A DNA stretch of 64,000 nt from JAFECT01 sp963838235 (GCA_963838235.1 CAWIQJ010000006.1:1-64000); one strand, 5' to 3'. Positions 54,154-63,751 are shown, counted from the stretch's first letter. Notes: generated by a model from the letters alone, not told the origin. Made by a program: numbers and translations.

Positions 54154-55866
54154 ATGGGGCAGGTCCATTACGAGGTCTTTGCGCGCAAGGCTCCCATGGC
54201 GCCCTGGCGGCTGGAGCTCGCCACCGAAGACCGGGGCCAGGCCATGACCCTGGCCGAGGACATTATGGAGGACAAGCGCGCCGCCGGGGTGCGCGTGACC
54301 AAGGAAACCCTGGACGAAGAGACCATGGAGTTCCGCTCCACCACCATCCTGACCAAGGGGTCGGTGGACGAGCCCAAGATGAAGCCGGCAAGGGACCCCA
54401 ACGCGGGCCCCACCTGCAACGGCCCGACCGACCTCTATCTGCCGGCCGCCCGCGAGACGATCCAGCTGGTGCTGGACGACTGGCTGCGCCGCCAGCGCGC
54501 CACCCCCTTCGAGCTGCTGCACCGCCCCGACCTGGTGGAAAAGCTGGAGGCGGCCGGCATGGAGATGCAGCACGCCATCCAGAAGGTCTCCATTCCTGAG
54601 AGCCAGGCGACCGGCCAGCCGGTGCACGAAATCATCCGCGGCTACCAGCGCCTCACGGAACAGGCGATCGAGCGGCTGATCAAGGCCGGCCGCGGTCAGA
54701 TTTTCCCGGAGATATCCCCCCAGACCATCGCCGCCGTGGCCGCGAAGCTGACCGGCCATCCCGACCGCGTCTTCCTGATGGGCGGCGGCGTGGCGGCCCA
54801 TATCGCCGACGCCGACACCTGGCACGAGAAGGTCGACCGCCTGCTCGACCTCGTCGAAGGCGCGCCGGAAGAGCTGAAGGCGCGCGCGCTCTGTCACGTG
54901 GTGATCGAACAGCCGCTGGCGGAGATCGTCGCTTCGCGCGCGGGATTGCAGGACCTGATCGGCGGCGCGACGCTCGACCTCGGCGGTGGCCTGGCGGCCC
55001 TGGTGCGCATCGCTGCGCCCAGCGAAGTCGCCGCCCTGATCCGGATGGAGCCGGCGCTGGCGAACCAGATTCCGCCGCTGCAGGGCGCCGCCGTGCGCCT
55101 CGGCCGGCATATGGATGCGGGCGCCTTCAAGGTGCTGGGTACGGTCTTGGCGCGGCGCGTGATCAACGAACTGATGGGGCCGCGGCGTCTGCGTCCGGCC
55201 GACGCGAAGGCCGAGATCGATCTGCTGCGTGCGCTGGCCATGGCGCTGACCGCTTCGGCGGGACGTCTGCTGTCGCTCGAAGAAGTGCAGGACGCGTTCG
55301 TACGCCGCTCGAGGACCATCGTCACCGCCGACTTTGTCGAAGCCTATCTGGGCCACGATGACAGCGCGAGCGCCGAGGCCATGGCGCTGGTGAAGCTGTG
55401 CGAAAACCTGGCCGGCGCGGCGAACAAGCGCCTGGGCGCGCGCTGGTTGATGGGCTGTATCGAGGCGCTGCGCTTCGAGACGGAATTCCGCAAGGGGACG
55501 GAGCCGGCGATGACGCGGCTCGCCGGCCTGGCGACCTTGCAGCGTGCGGTGTTCCACACCGACCTGCCCGAGAAGGAAACCCGCGAGATCACCGGCAAGC
55601 TCGGCGACATCGGCGGAAACGTGGAGGCCGACGTGCGCGTCTGCGCCCAGCTGGTGAAGGCGCCGGTCGGCGCGGTGCAGAAACTGTCGGCGTTGCTGCG
55701 TCTCGCCTGCGGCGAAGCGGCGCCGCTCGGACCGGCCGCCGACCGCGCCAAGGCGGAGGTGCTGCGCCTGATCCGCCTGCCGGACGTGCGCAAGGAACTG
55801 GCGGATTTGCCGGAGGCCGCGGCGAAGGTGATGCCGCTGGTGCAACAGTTGATGGCGGCGGCGTAA
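54154..55866 (+). CDS. Unrecognised helical protein, 570 residues
   Basis: Start taken at the ATG at 54154 (GQVHYEVFARKAPMAPWRLE); the frame is open further upstream. Opening beta-rich segment with ATEDRGQAMTLAEDIMEDK, then long helical repeats with Leu/Ala (IEQPLAEIVASRAGLQDLIG, VLARRVINELMGPRRL). No signal peptide and no membrane helix. It is transcribed away from chvI. I do not recognise the family; the GC-rich code and even codon use support it as a real gene of the alphaproteobacterium. Confidence 0.65.
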   Translation: MGQVHYEVFARKAPMAPWRLELATEDRGQAMTLAEDIMEDKRAAGVRVTKETLDEETMEFRSTTILTKGSVDEPKMKPARDPNAGPTCNGPTDLYLPAARETIQLVLDDWLRRQRATPFELLHRPDLVEKLEAAGMEMQHAIQKVSIPESQATGQPVHEIIRGYQRLTEQAIERLIKAGRGQIFPEISPQTIAAVAAKLTGHPDRVFLMGGGVAAHIADADTWHEKVDRLLDLVEGAPEELKARALCHVVIEQPLAEIVASRAGLQDLIGGATLDLGGGLAALVRIAAPSEVAALIRMEPALANQIPPLQGAAVRLGRHMDAGAFKVLGTVLARRVINELMGPRRLRPADAKAEIDLLRALAMALTASAGRLLSLEEVQDAFVRRSRTIVTADFVEAYLGHDDSASAEAMALVKLCENLAGAANKRLGARWLMGCIEALRFETEFRKGTEPAMTRLAGLATLQRAVFHTDLPEKETREITGKLGDIGGNVEADVRVCAQLVKAPVGAVQKLSALLRLACGEAAPLGPAADRAKAEVLRLIRLPDVRKELADLPEAAAKVMPLVQQLMAAA

Positions 55867-55907
55867 GCGCTGCACGAGCAGACAAGAGAGTTCTACGGAC
55901 CACACGC

Positions 55908-56288
55908 ATGATCTTCGGCCGCATCATCCCACAGCTTCGCATGTTCAACGAAGAGAAGACCCGGGCCTTCTATCTGGATTTCCTCGGCTGCCAGGTCGAC
56001 TGGGAACACCGATTCAGCCCCGAGGCCCCGCTATATATGCAGGTCTCGCGCGGTGAGTTGATCCTTCAGCTTTCCGACCATCATGGCGACGGGCCGCCGG
56101 GCGCGCGTATCACGGTCGAGATGGAGGGCATCGACGCGCTGCATGCCGAGATCGCAGCCAAGCCCTACAACTACCCGGCGGTGGAGGAGGCGTTCTGGGG
56201 CGGCGACCGCGTCATGGGCGTCATCGATCCGGCGGGGAACCACATCCAGTTCATTGAGCGCCAAAGCGCGAGCGGAGCTCGAGCATAA
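55908..56288 (+). CDS. VOC-family protein (glyoxalase/bleomycin-resistance-like)
   Basis: 126 residues. The two beta-alpha-beta-beta-beta halves of a VOC protein: QLRMFNEEKTRAFYLDFLGC, then LYMQVSRGELILQLSDHHG, and DALHAEIAAKPYNYPAVEEA, ending DPAGNHIQFIERQ with the usual metal-site Glu near the C-terminus. The substrate is unknown. ATG at 55908, 41 bases after the previous gene. Confidence 0.85.
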   Translation: MIFGRIIPQLRMFNEEKTRAFYLDFLGCQVDWEHRFSPEAPLYMQVSRGELILQLSDHHGDGPPGARITVEMEGIDALHAEIAAKPYNYPAVEEAFWGGDRVMGVIDPAGNHIQFIERQSASGARA

Positions 56289-56292
56289 GCGG

Positions 56293-59157
56293 CTATTTCG
56301 CCGACGCCAGCGTAAGCGCCGGAATCGGCGGCGGGGCGACCTTTGGCGAGGCGATGGACGCCAACCCCGGGCCGGTCAACCAGGTGTGGGCGAGCGTTTT
56401 CACCTCATCCAGACTGATCGAGCCGTAGACCGCGTCCCAGGTGCGGGCGTCGTCGACCTGCACCGGATTGCGCGCGGAGCCGTCCATGATCTGGACCCAC
56501 CAGTTGATGTCGGTGCGGCGGTCGGCCTCTTCCGCAAGCGTCGGCTTGCGTTCGCTCTCGAGCTCTTCGGCGGTGATCTTGCCCGCGGCCACCTCAGCGG
56601 CGACGTCGCGGATGACGCTCAGCACCGCCTCGGTCTTGCCGGGCGAGCACTCGACCATCACCACGATCGCGCCCTGGTCGGAGTTGTCGTCCATGTGCAT
56701 GGAGGCGGACGGCGCATAGGTCTCGCCCATCTTGTCGCGCAGGCGATGACGCAGCGCATCCTGCAGCAGCATGGCGACGTAGCGCATGGCGCGTTCGTCG
56801 CGGCGCTTCGCCGGCGCGCCTTCCCACAGCGGCCACATCACCTCGACCGCCGCGCGTTCGGGCGGCCCGCTGAACACGGTGTGCACGTCGTGATCCAGGC
56901 TCGTGGGCCAGTGCGCGAAGGCGTCGGCGTTGGACACCGCCGGCCGCGGCGCGCGGGGCGGCAGGGCGCCCAGGGTCTTGGCGACCGCGTCGACGGCGCG
57001 CGCCTCGTCGATGTCGGCGACGACGGTGACTTCGAGCGGCGCCGTGGTCAGCGACGGCTTGAACAGGTCGGCGAAGCGGTCCGCCTTCAGCGGCCCGAGC
57101 GCGGAGGGTATCGGCACCGTCAGCGGCCCGGTCGGCGAAATGGTGCGGTTCAGCGCGTCGCCCGCGGCCAGATAGGGCGTGGTGCCGTAGGCGCGATAGA
57201 CGTTGCCGAGCTGGCTTCCAACCAGGCTCTCCATCTCGGGATTGAATCCCGGATCGGTGAGGAAGGCCGTCAGCATCTGCATCTGCACGTCGAGATCGGC
57301 AGGCGTGGTGCGGCCGCCGAGCACGAAGCGGTGCGGCCCGATCAACAGGCTCGCGCTCCACAGGTGGTCGGGAAACATCTTGCGCAGGTCTTCGAAACTG
57401 TCCTTGCCGAGACCGCCCAGCACCAGCAGCTGCGCACCGATGCCGGCGGCGAACGTGTTGGAGTGTTCGAGGCCGCCGCGGCCGTCGCCGAAACTGACGT
57501 TGACCAGGGCGTCGCCCTTGGCGAAGGGGGTGGATTTGAAGTTCATCACCACGCCGTTGGCGAAGGTGAGGCGTACGAAGCCGGGGTCGGCGATCTCCTC
57601 GCGCTTGACCACCTTTCCGGGCGGGCCGAAGTCGGCGTAGGCCCAGGCTTTCTGCGTCGCGGGCTGGTAGTCGTCGGCGGGGTCGGGGGTCGCTGAAAGC
57701 TTGTCCCAGTAGGACCGGGCGTCGGCCAGGGTCGGCGGCGCCGAGGAGATGATGATCATCACCGGGCCGCCGCCCTGCCAGTCGGAGCGCATCTGCGCGC
57801 GCACTTCGCCGGGCGTGATGGTCTGGGCCGCTTCTTCGGCGCGGTAGCGTTCGCTGATCGGCGCGGTAGTTTCGCCGTTGTCGATCTCGTCCAGGATGAA
57901 ACTGGCGAGCGACGAACTCGAATAGCTGTCGTTGTGGTCGCGGCCGTAGCGCATCATCGCCATGCGGCCGCTCAGCGCGAGTTTCAGTTCCGCCTCGCTG
58001 GGACCGAAGGCGAGCAGGCGGCGGAACTCGACGTTCGCCGCGGTCAGGCCCGCGCGCCAGTCGCCGTTATCGGGATTGAGCGTGAGACAGTTCGCGGCCA
58101 GTTCGTGGTTGTCGTCGGCGTAGAGCGCGGCGGCGGAGTGGAACGGCGGATTGGGCCGGCGCGAGATTTCGCCCAGGCGCTGGTTCAACACCACCTGCCA
58201 CAGTTCGCGGGTGATCGCCTTGCGCTGGGTCGAGACGGTGTCGGGGCCGTGCGGCTCGGACGCGCGCTTCACACAGACGGCGACCTCGTCGGCGAGCTGG
58301 TGCTCACTCGACCAGGCCGCGAGGTCGAAGGGACGTTTCAGGTCGGTCTTCGACGGCGCCGGGCGCTGAGGCGCCGGGCCCTTGCCGCGCCAGTCGGCGA
58401 AGGTTGCCTTGATGCGCGCCTCGAGTTCGTCGGCGGGCAGGTCGCCGACCACCACGATCACCGCGTTCTCGGGCCGATACCAGCGGTCGTGGAACGAGCG
58501 CACCTGATCGGAGGTCATGGCGGTGATCGACTCCACCGTGCCGATCGGATCGCGATGGGTGATGCGCAGCTCGGGGCTCATCATCTCGCGCATGCGCCGG
58601 GTGACGGCCTCGGTCGGGCTCTCGCCGGTTTCCCGCTCGTGCAGGATGACGCCGCGTTCGTGGACCACCGCGTCGGGTGTGATGTCGAGGCCGTCGGCGA
58701 CGTCGTGCAGCCACTGGAAGCCGAGGTCGAGATTGGCGGGCGTCGCCTGGGACAGGTTGAGGTGATAGGTGGTGTCGTAGGCGCCGGTGAAGGCGTTCTG
58801 ATCCCGCCCGAACTGCACGCCCTGGTCGGCGAACAGCTGTTCCATGCGGCCCGCCGCGATGCGCTTGCCGCCGGCGAAGGCCAGGTGTTCGACGAAGTGC
58901 GCGACGCCGCGCTCGTCGTCGTTCTCGTCGAGGCTGCCGGCCTCGATGCGGAAGCGGACGTAGACGCCGCCCTTGGGCTCGGCGTGGCTGAGCACCGCGT
59001 AGTGCAGACCGTTGGGCAGGACGCCGCGACGGATGTTGGGGTCGGGCTGGATGGCGTCAGGGGTGGGCGAAGCTGTGGGCGCAGGCGCGCCGACGGCGGA
59101 CGCGGCGACGCCCGAGAGGGTGCACGCGGCCAGGACGGCGAGGCAGAGGTTACGCAT
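56293..59157 (-). CDS. M16-family metallopeptidase, secreted
   Basis: About 954 residues from the ATG at 59157 (six residues shorter than the longest frame). A signal peptide LCLAVLAACTLSGVAASAVG precedes the mature chain. The zinc motif HFVEHLAFAG is the inverted HxxEH of pitrilysin-type enzymes, with a later Glu in ERGVILHERETGES. The second, inactive-type half follows, as in processing peptidase and PqqL-like proteins. It probably degrades peptides in the periplasm. Confidence 0.92.
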   Translation of the reverse strand: MRNLCLAVLAACTLSGVAASAVGAPAPTASPTPDAIQPDPNIRRGVLPNGLHYAVLSHAEPKGGVYVRFRIEAGSLDENDDERGVAHFVEHLAFAGGKRIAAGRMEQLFADQGVQFGRDQNAFTGAYDTTYHLNLSQATPANLDLGFQWLHDVADGLDITPDAVVHERGVILHERETGESPTEAVTRRMREMMSPELRITHRDPIGTVESITAMTSDQVRSFHDRWYRPENAVIVVVGDLPADELEARIKATFADWRGKGPAPQRPAPSKTDLKRPFDLAAWSSEHQLADEVAVCVKRASEPHGPDTVSTQRKAITRELWQVVLNQRLGEISRRPNPPFHSAAALYADDNHELAANCLTLNPDNGDWRAGLTAANVEFRRLLAFGPSEAELKLALSGRMAMMRYGRDHNDSYSSSSLASFILDEIDNGETTAPISERYRAEEAAQTITPGEVRAQMRSDWQGGGPVMIIISSAPPTLADARSYWDKLSATPDPADDYQPATQKAWAYADFGPPGKVVKREEIADPGFVRLTFANGVVMNFKSTPFAKGDALVNVSFGDGRGGLEHSNTFAAGIGAQLLVLGGLGKDSFEDLRKMFPDHLWSASLLIGPHRFVLGGRTTPADLDVQMQMLTAFLTDPGFNPEMESLVGSQLGNVYRAYGTTPYLAAGDALNRTISPTGPLTVPIPSALGPLKADRFADLFKPSLTTAPLEVTVVADIDEARAVDAVAKTLGALPPRAPRPAVSNADAFAHWPTSLDHDVHTVFSGPPERAAVEVMWPLWEGAPAKRRDERAMRYVAMLLQDALRHRLRDKMGETYAPSASMHMDDNSDQGAIVVMVECSPGKTEAVLSVIRDVAAEVAAGKITAEELESERKPTLAEEADRRTDINWWVQIMDGSARNPVQVDDARTWDAVYGSISLDEVKTLAHTWLTGPGLASIASPKVAPPPIPALTLASAK

Positions 59158-59226
59158 CAAGGGAGTTCCCGACATGGCGGGGACCTAAGCGCGACTGGGG
59201 GTTGGACACAACATCGCTCTCTGTCG

Positions 59227-59437
59227 CGGAGAACCTCCCCCGAAAAGCGGCAGCGTTCGGGGGAGGGGGGACCGCCGAAGGCGGTGGAGGGAGCGGCCTC
59301 AGGCGCAACGTCGAGCACGCGTTGGCCGCGAGACGCCTTTCGATGAATTTGACGTGCTGCGGTAGCCGCCCCCTCCACCGCGCCTGCCAGGCGCGGTCCC
59401 CCTCCCCCGATTTCTGCCGAAATCGGTGGAGGTTCTA
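59227..59437. repeat. Dispersed palindromic repeat unit between the M16 and polA genes
   Basis: Same style as 48624: CCTCCCCCGAAAAGCGGC, TTCGGGGGAGGGGGGACC, GGCGGTGGAGGGAGCGGC, and the inverted arm GCCGCCCCCTCCACCGCG to CCCCCTCCCCCGATTTC. It reaches the polA stop. Non-coding. Confidence 0.7.
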
Positions 59438-62320
59438 GTGCGCTTCGTCCCAGTTTTTCGCCCACCGCGCGTCCACGGTCAGGGGCACCGACAGCGCCAC
59501 TGCCGGTTCGGCGGCGCGCTCCATCACGTGCTTGATCACCACCGCCGCGCGTTCGGCCTCGGCTTCGGGCGCTTCGAACACCAGTTCGTCGTGGACCTGC
59601 AGCAGCATGCGCGTCTTCAAACCTTCGCGCTCCAACGCAGCCGGCATGCGCATCATCGCCCGGCGGATGATGTCCGCCGCCGTCCCCTGGATCGGGGCGT
59701 TGATGGCGGCGCGTTCGGCGAACTGGCGGTGGCCGACGTTGGCGGAGCGGATCTCCGGGATGTTCACCTTGCGGCCGAACAGGGTCGAGACGTAGCCCTG
59801 TTCGCGCACCAGGGCGCGGGTCGCCTCCATATAGCCGCGGATGCCGGGGAAGCGCTCGAAGTAGGTGTTGATGTAGGCGCCGGCTTCCTCGCGCGAAATG
59901 CCGAGCTGGTTCGACAGGCCGAAGGCCGAGATGCCGTAGATGATGCCGAAGTTGATCGCCTTGGCGCGCCGGCGCACGTCCGAAGGCATGCCCTCGACCG
60001 GGACGCCGAACATTTCCGACGCGGTGGTGGCGTGAATGTCCTGACCCGCGGCGAAGGCGGCTTTCAGTTGCGGGATGTCGCCGATGTGGGCGACGAGGCG
60101 TAGTTCGATCTGGCTGTAGTCCGCGCTGATCAGCACATTGCCGTCGTCGGCGATGAAGGTCTGGCGGATCTGGCGGCCGGTCTCGGTGCGGATCGGGATG
60201 TTCTGCAGGTTGGGATCGGACGAGGCGAGGCGGCCGGTGGAGGATGCGGCCAGGGTGAAACTGGTGTGCACGCGGTGGGTCTTTTCGTCGGCGGCGGCGA
60301 CCAGGGCGTCGGTGTAGGTGCCCTTCAGTTTCGACAGCTGGCGCCAGTCGAGCAGGGTGCGCGGCAGCTCGTGCGCCTGCGCCAGCTCTTCCAGCACGGA
60401 CGCGTCGGTGCCCCAGGCGCCGGTGGCGGTCTTCTTGCCGCCGGGCAGGCCCAGTTCGCCGAACAAGATGTCGCCGATCTGTTTCGGCGAGCCGAGATTG
60501 AACGGCCGGCCTGCCAGAACATGCGCCTTGGCCTCGAACTCGGCCATGCCCTTGCCGAACTCGTTGGACAGCAGACGCAGGCGTTCGGGATCGACCTTGA
60601 CGCCGGCGCACTCCATCTCAGCCAAGACCGCGGGCATGCCGCGCTCCAGCGTCTCATAGACGGTGAGCAGGCCCTCGCGCGCCAGGCGCGGCTTGAGGAT
60701 ATGCCACAGGCGCAAGGTGACGTCGGCGTCCTCGGCGGCGTAACAGGTGGCGGGTTTCAGCTCGACGTAGCGGAAACTCTTCTGCGCCTTGCCGGCGCCG
60801 GCGACCTGTTTGAACGGAACCGGCTCGTGGCCGAGCAGAAGCTTTGACAGCTCGTCCATGCCGTGGCCGTGCACGCCCTGATCGAGCACATAGGACATCA
60901 GCATGGTGTCGTCGATCGGCGCGACCCTGACGCCATAGCGCTGCATGACGGCCATGTCGTATTTGATGTTCTGGCCGACCTTCAGCACGCCGGAATCTTC
61001 CAGCAGCGGCTTCAGGCGTTTGATCGCGTCTTCGAGCGGGATCTGTTGGATCACGTCGCCGGACAGGGCGAGGCCCTCGTCGGACACGTGCGCCAGCGGG
61101 ATGTAACAGGCCTGGTTCGGACCCGCGGCCAGCGAGACGCCGCAGAGGTTGGCGTGACTGGACGACAGGGCGTCGGTCTCGGTGTCGAAGCCGATCACGC
61201 CCGCCTCGAAACAGCGCGCGATCCAGGCGTCGAGCCGCTCGACCGTCTGCACGCATTCGTAGGCGTCGAGGTCGAAGGCGTGCGACCCGGCCTCGGCAGC
61301 GACGGGCGCTGCGCCCAGACGATCGGCCTGGGCCTTCGACACGGGTGCGCTCGGGGCGCCCATCAGCGCGCTCGCGGGGGCGGAGCCGGCCTCGACCTTG
61401 CCGTCGCCGACGCGTTTGGCGAGGGTGCGGAACTCCATCAATTCCAGGAAGGCGGCCAGGGTCGCGGGATCGGGGTCGCGCACCGCCATGGAGTCGATGG
61501 TTTCGGGCATGGGCGCGTCGCAGACCAGGGTCACCAACTGGCGCGACAGGCGGATCTGGTCGGCGAAGTCGATCAGGGTCTGGCGGCGCTTGTCCTGTTT
61601 GATCTCACCGGCGCGCGCCAGCAACGTATCGAGGTCGCCGTATTCGGTGATCAACGCCTGGGCGGTCTTCACCCCGATGCCCGGCGCGCCCGGCACGTTA
61701 TCGACGCTGTCGCCGATCAGGGCCTGCACGTCGATGACTTTCTCGGGCGGCACGCCGAACTTTTCGATCACCTGGTCGCGGCCGATGCGGATGTTTTTCA
61801 TCGGGTCGAACATGGCGACCTTGTCGCGCACCAGCTGCATCAGGTCCTTGTCGGAGGAGACGATCACCGCTTCGCCGCCGGCGGCTTCGGCCGCGCAGGC
61901 GTAGGTGGCGATCAGGTCGTCGGCCTCGTAGCCGTTCAGTTCGACGCAGCTGACGCCGAAGGCGCGGGTGGCTTCGCGCACCAGGGCGAACTGAGGGATC
62001 AGGTCTTCGGGCGCCGGCGGGCGGTGGGCCTTGTATTGGTCGTACATCTCATTGCGGAAGGTCTTCTCCGACGCGTCGAAGATCACCGCCAGGTGGGTCG
62101 GCGCCTCGGCGCCCTTGGTCTCGCGCAACAGCTTCCACAGCATGTTGCAGAACCCCGCCACCGCGCCCACCGGCAGGCCGTCGGACTTGCGCGTCAGCGG
62201 CGGCAGGGCGTGGTAGGCGCGGAAAATATAGCCCGACCCGTCGACCAGGAAGAGCCGGACGGCGGGACCGTCCTGGGTCAGGGCGCGGGCGGGGGTTTCG
62301 AGGGTGGGGGTTTCGGTCAT
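59435..62320 (-). CDS. polA: DNA polymerase I
   Basis: 961 residues. N-terminal 5'-3' exonuclease (FLVDGSGYIFRAYHALPPLT; SSDKDLMQLV; QALIGDSVDNVPGAPGIGVK), central 3'-5' exonuclease with intact acidic site GFDTETDALSS, and the C-terminal polymerase with FTLAASSTGRLASSDPNLQN, ISADYSQIELRLVAHI (motif A), RRRAKAINFGIIYGISAFG (motif B) and LQVHDELVFE (motif C). All three activities appear intact. Start ATG at 62320. Confidence 0.96.
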   Translation of the reverse strand: MTETPTLETPARALTQDGPAVRLFLVDGSGYIFRAYHALPPLTRKSDGLPVGAVAGFCNMLWKLLRETKGAEAPTHLAVIFDASEKTFRNEMYDQYKAHRPPAPEDLIPQFALVREATRAFGVSCVELNGYEADDLIATYACAAEAAGGEAVIVSSDKDLMQLVRDKVAMFDPMKNIRIGRDQVIEKFGVPPEKVIDVQALIGDSVDNVPGAPGIGVKTAQALITEYGDLDTLLARAGEIKQDKRRQTLIDFADQIRLSRQLVTLVCDAPMPETIDSMAVRDPDPATLAAFLELMEFRTLAKRVGDGKVEAGSAPASALMGAPSAPVSKAQADRLGAAPVAAEAGSHAFDLDAYECVQTVERLDAWIARCFEAGVIGFDTETDALSSSHANLCGVSLAAGPNQACYIPLAHVSDEGLALSGDVIQQIPLEDAIKRLKPLLEDSGVLKVGQNIKYDMAVMQRYGVRVAPIDDTMLMSYVLDQGVHGHGMDELSKLLLGHEPVPFKQVAGAGKAQKSFRYVELKPATCYAAEDADVTLRLWHILKPRLAREGLLTVYETLERGMPAVLAEMECAGVKVDPERLRLLSNEFGKGMAEFEAKAHVLAGRPFNLGSPKQIGDILFGELGLPGGKKTATGAWGTDASVLEELAQAHELPRTLLDWRQLSKLKGTYTDALVAAADEKTHRVHTSFTLAASSTGRLASSDPNLQNIPIRTETGRQIRQTFIADDGNVLISADYSQIELRLVAHIGDIPQLKAAFAAGQDIHATTASEMFGVPVEGMPSDVRRRAKAINFGIIYGISAFGLSNQLGISREEAGAYINTYFERFPGIRGYMEATRALVREQGYVSTLFGRKVNIPEIRSANVGHRQFAERAAINAPIQGTAADIIRRAMMRMPAALEREGLKTRMLLQVHDELVFEAPEAEAERAAVVIKHVMERAAEPAVALSVPLTVDARWAKNWDEAH

Positions 62321-62387
62321 GCGGGGTGGAACATAGGGCGCGGGCGCAGGGACGTCACGAGGGACAGAAAGGCCCGGTGCGCGCTAA

Positions 62388-62463
62388 AGTCCCTCTCCCG
62401 CGCTTCAGCGCGGGGGAGGTGGCCCGAAGGGCCGGAGGGGGCGCGCCTCAGGCGCGACGCTAG
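62388..62463. repeat. Dispersed palindromic repeat upstream of the DUF559 gene
   Basis: TCCCTCTCCCGCGCTTC, GCGCGGGGGAGGTGGCCC, GAAGGGCCGGAGGGGGCG and a short inverted CGCGCCTCAGGCGCG. It is repeated nearly exactly at 62830 in the same orientation on the other side of the nuclease gene. Confidence 0.8.
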
Positions 62464-62466
62464 AGC

Positions 62467-62829
62467 TTGCGATCGACCACACGCACTCTGAAGCGATCGC
62501 GCACGCTGCGGCGGGAAATGACGCTGCCGGAAGTCCTGTTGTGGAACGGGCTTCGTGGCCGCGGTCCCGGAAAACCCACGTTCCGGCGCCAACATCCCAT
62601 CGAGCCTTACATTCTGGATTTCTATTGCGCCGCGGCGAAGCTCTGCATTGAGGTGGACGGATCCGGCCACGAATGGACAGTGGAGCGTGACCAACAGCGC
62701 GATGCTTGGCTGCGTGAGCGAGGCATTGAGGTCGTGCGGTATTCCGCTAGGGCTGTGCTCGATGCACCGGACATGGTGGCGCAACAGATTCTTGAGCTGG
62801 CGTTGGAACGGATGGCGCGAACTCTGTAG
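62467..62829 (+). CDS. DUF559 endonuclease-domain protein
   Basis: 120 residues; the start is probably the TTG at 62467, because the first ATG (62518) would cut the conserved N-terminus. LRREMTLPEVLLWNGLRGRG, TFRRQHPIEPYILDFYCAAA, KLCIEVDGSGHEWTVERDQQ and RYSARAVLDAPDMVAQQILE follow the DUF559/Vsr-like pattern with E in LPEVLLW, D in ILDFYC and E-x-D in CIEVDG as the nuclease site. Flanked directly on both sides by the dispersed palindromic repeats. The function of the family is not firmly known. Confidence 0.85.
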   Translation: MRSTTRTLKRSRTLRREMTLPEVLLWNGLRGRGPGKPTFRRQHPIEPYILDFYCAAAKLCIEVDGSGHEWTVERDQQRDAWLRERGIEVVRYSARAVLDAPDMVAQQILELALERMARTL

Positions 62830-63002
62830 TCCCTCTCCCGCGAAGCGGGGGAGGTGGCCCGAAGGGCCGGAGGGGGCGCGCAACCGAACGCTCGCCAAAG
62901 AGGGCTACCGTCGTGGAGCCGACGCCGCGCGTCGTCGCATCTGAGGCGCGCCCCCTCCGCCGCTTCGCGGCACCTCCCCCGCTTCGCGGGAGAGGGACTT
63001 TC
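62830..63002. repeat. Dispersed palindromic repeat (inverted pair) downstream of the DUF559 gene
   Basis: Left arm TCCCTCTCCCGCGAAGCG, GGGGAGGTGGCCCGAAGGGC; right arm inverted GCGCCCCCTCCGCCGCTTC to CCCGCTTCGCGGGAGAGGG. The DUF559 stop codon lies immediately before the left arm. Confidence 0.8.
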
Positions 63003-63004
63003 GC

Positions 63005-63444
63005 TCACCACACCCCTGTGTTCGGCATCGAGGCCCACGGCTCGGCCGGCGCTAACCGCGCGCCCTTTTGCAACAGTTCGATCGAGATGCCGTCCGGGGA
63101 GCGGATGAAGGCCATGTGGCCGTCGCGGGGGGGCGGTTGATCACGACCCCGCCGTCGGCCAACCGCGCGCAGGCGGCGTAGATGTCGTCGACCTCGTAGG
63201 CGAGGTGGCCGAAGTTGCGGCCGCCGGGGTAGTCTTCGGGGTCCCAGTTGTGGGTCAGTTCCACCGGTGGGGCGCCGTCGCCCTTGGCTTTGGCCGCGTC
63301 GCCCGGCGCCGCCAGGAAGACCAGGGTGAAGCGGCCTTTCTCGTTGTCGATGCGGCGGGTTTCGGTGAGGCCCAGTTTCGCGCAGTAGAAGTCCAGCGCG
63401 GCGTCGAGGTCCTTCACCCGGACCATGGTGTGCAGGTAGCGCAT
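63005..63444 (-). CDS. Glyoxalase I-like protein, split by a homopolymer frameshift
   Basis: Lactoylglutathione-lyase type: RYLHTMVRVKDLDAALDFYC, FTLVFLAAPGD, VELTHNWDPEDYPGGRNFGH, and after the break DGHMAFIRSPDGISIELLQK. Removing one base from the seven-G run at 63127-63133 joins INRPPRDGHM and gives a full-length protein ending NTGVW at 63005. As read, the frame runs on out of phase to 63052. It is probably an intact detoxification enzyme for methylglyoxal. Confidence 0.85.
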
Positions 63445-63492
63445 GAGGAGCCTCGTCTTGCGTTGGAAGGCGTTGCGTCACAGGTATAGCGC

Positions 63493-63702
63493 ATGATCGA
63501 GCTGGAACGCGTGTTCGACCCTGTCCGCCTCTCGGCCCTGCGCGCCATCCTGGCGGATGCGGGGATCGAGAGCTACGTCCTCGACGCCTCCGTGGGCGGG
63601 TTGGTGGGCGGCATGCCCCAGACCCGCCTGATGGTCCCCGACGACGACATCGAGATGGCGCGGCATGTGCTGGAGCAAATGGGGCTGGGGCCGGAGACGT
63701 AG
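63493..63702 (+). CDS. DUF2007-type small protein
   Basis: 69 residues. ELERVFDPVRLSALRAILAD, AGIESYVLDASVGG and RLMVPDDDIEMARHVLEQMG match the ACT-like fold annotated as putative signal-transducing protein (DUF2007). Divergent from the glyoxalase gene. The function is unknown. Confidence 0.8.
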   Translation: MIELERVFDPVRLSALRAILADAGIESYVLDASVGGLVGGMPQTRLMVPDDDIEMARHVLEQMGLGPET

Positions 63703-63707
63703 GACCG

Positions 63708-63750
63708 AGTCCCTCTCCCGTGAGCGGCAGCGAACGGGGGAGGGACTTCG
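63708..63750. repeat. Short dispersed palindromic repeat
   Basis: GTCCCTCTCCCGTGAGCGGC followed by CGAACGGGGGAGGGAC: the shortest copy of the repeat family, a simple hairpin between convergent genes where it may also act as a terminator-like structure. Confidence 0.65.
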
Positions 63751-63751
63751 T

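Noticed and set aside
54088..55905. 605-codon minus-strand ORF opposite the 570-residue gene
   Set aside because: Arg/His/Gln-rich composition typical of a shadow frame. The plus frame has ordinary protein composition and a sensible start.
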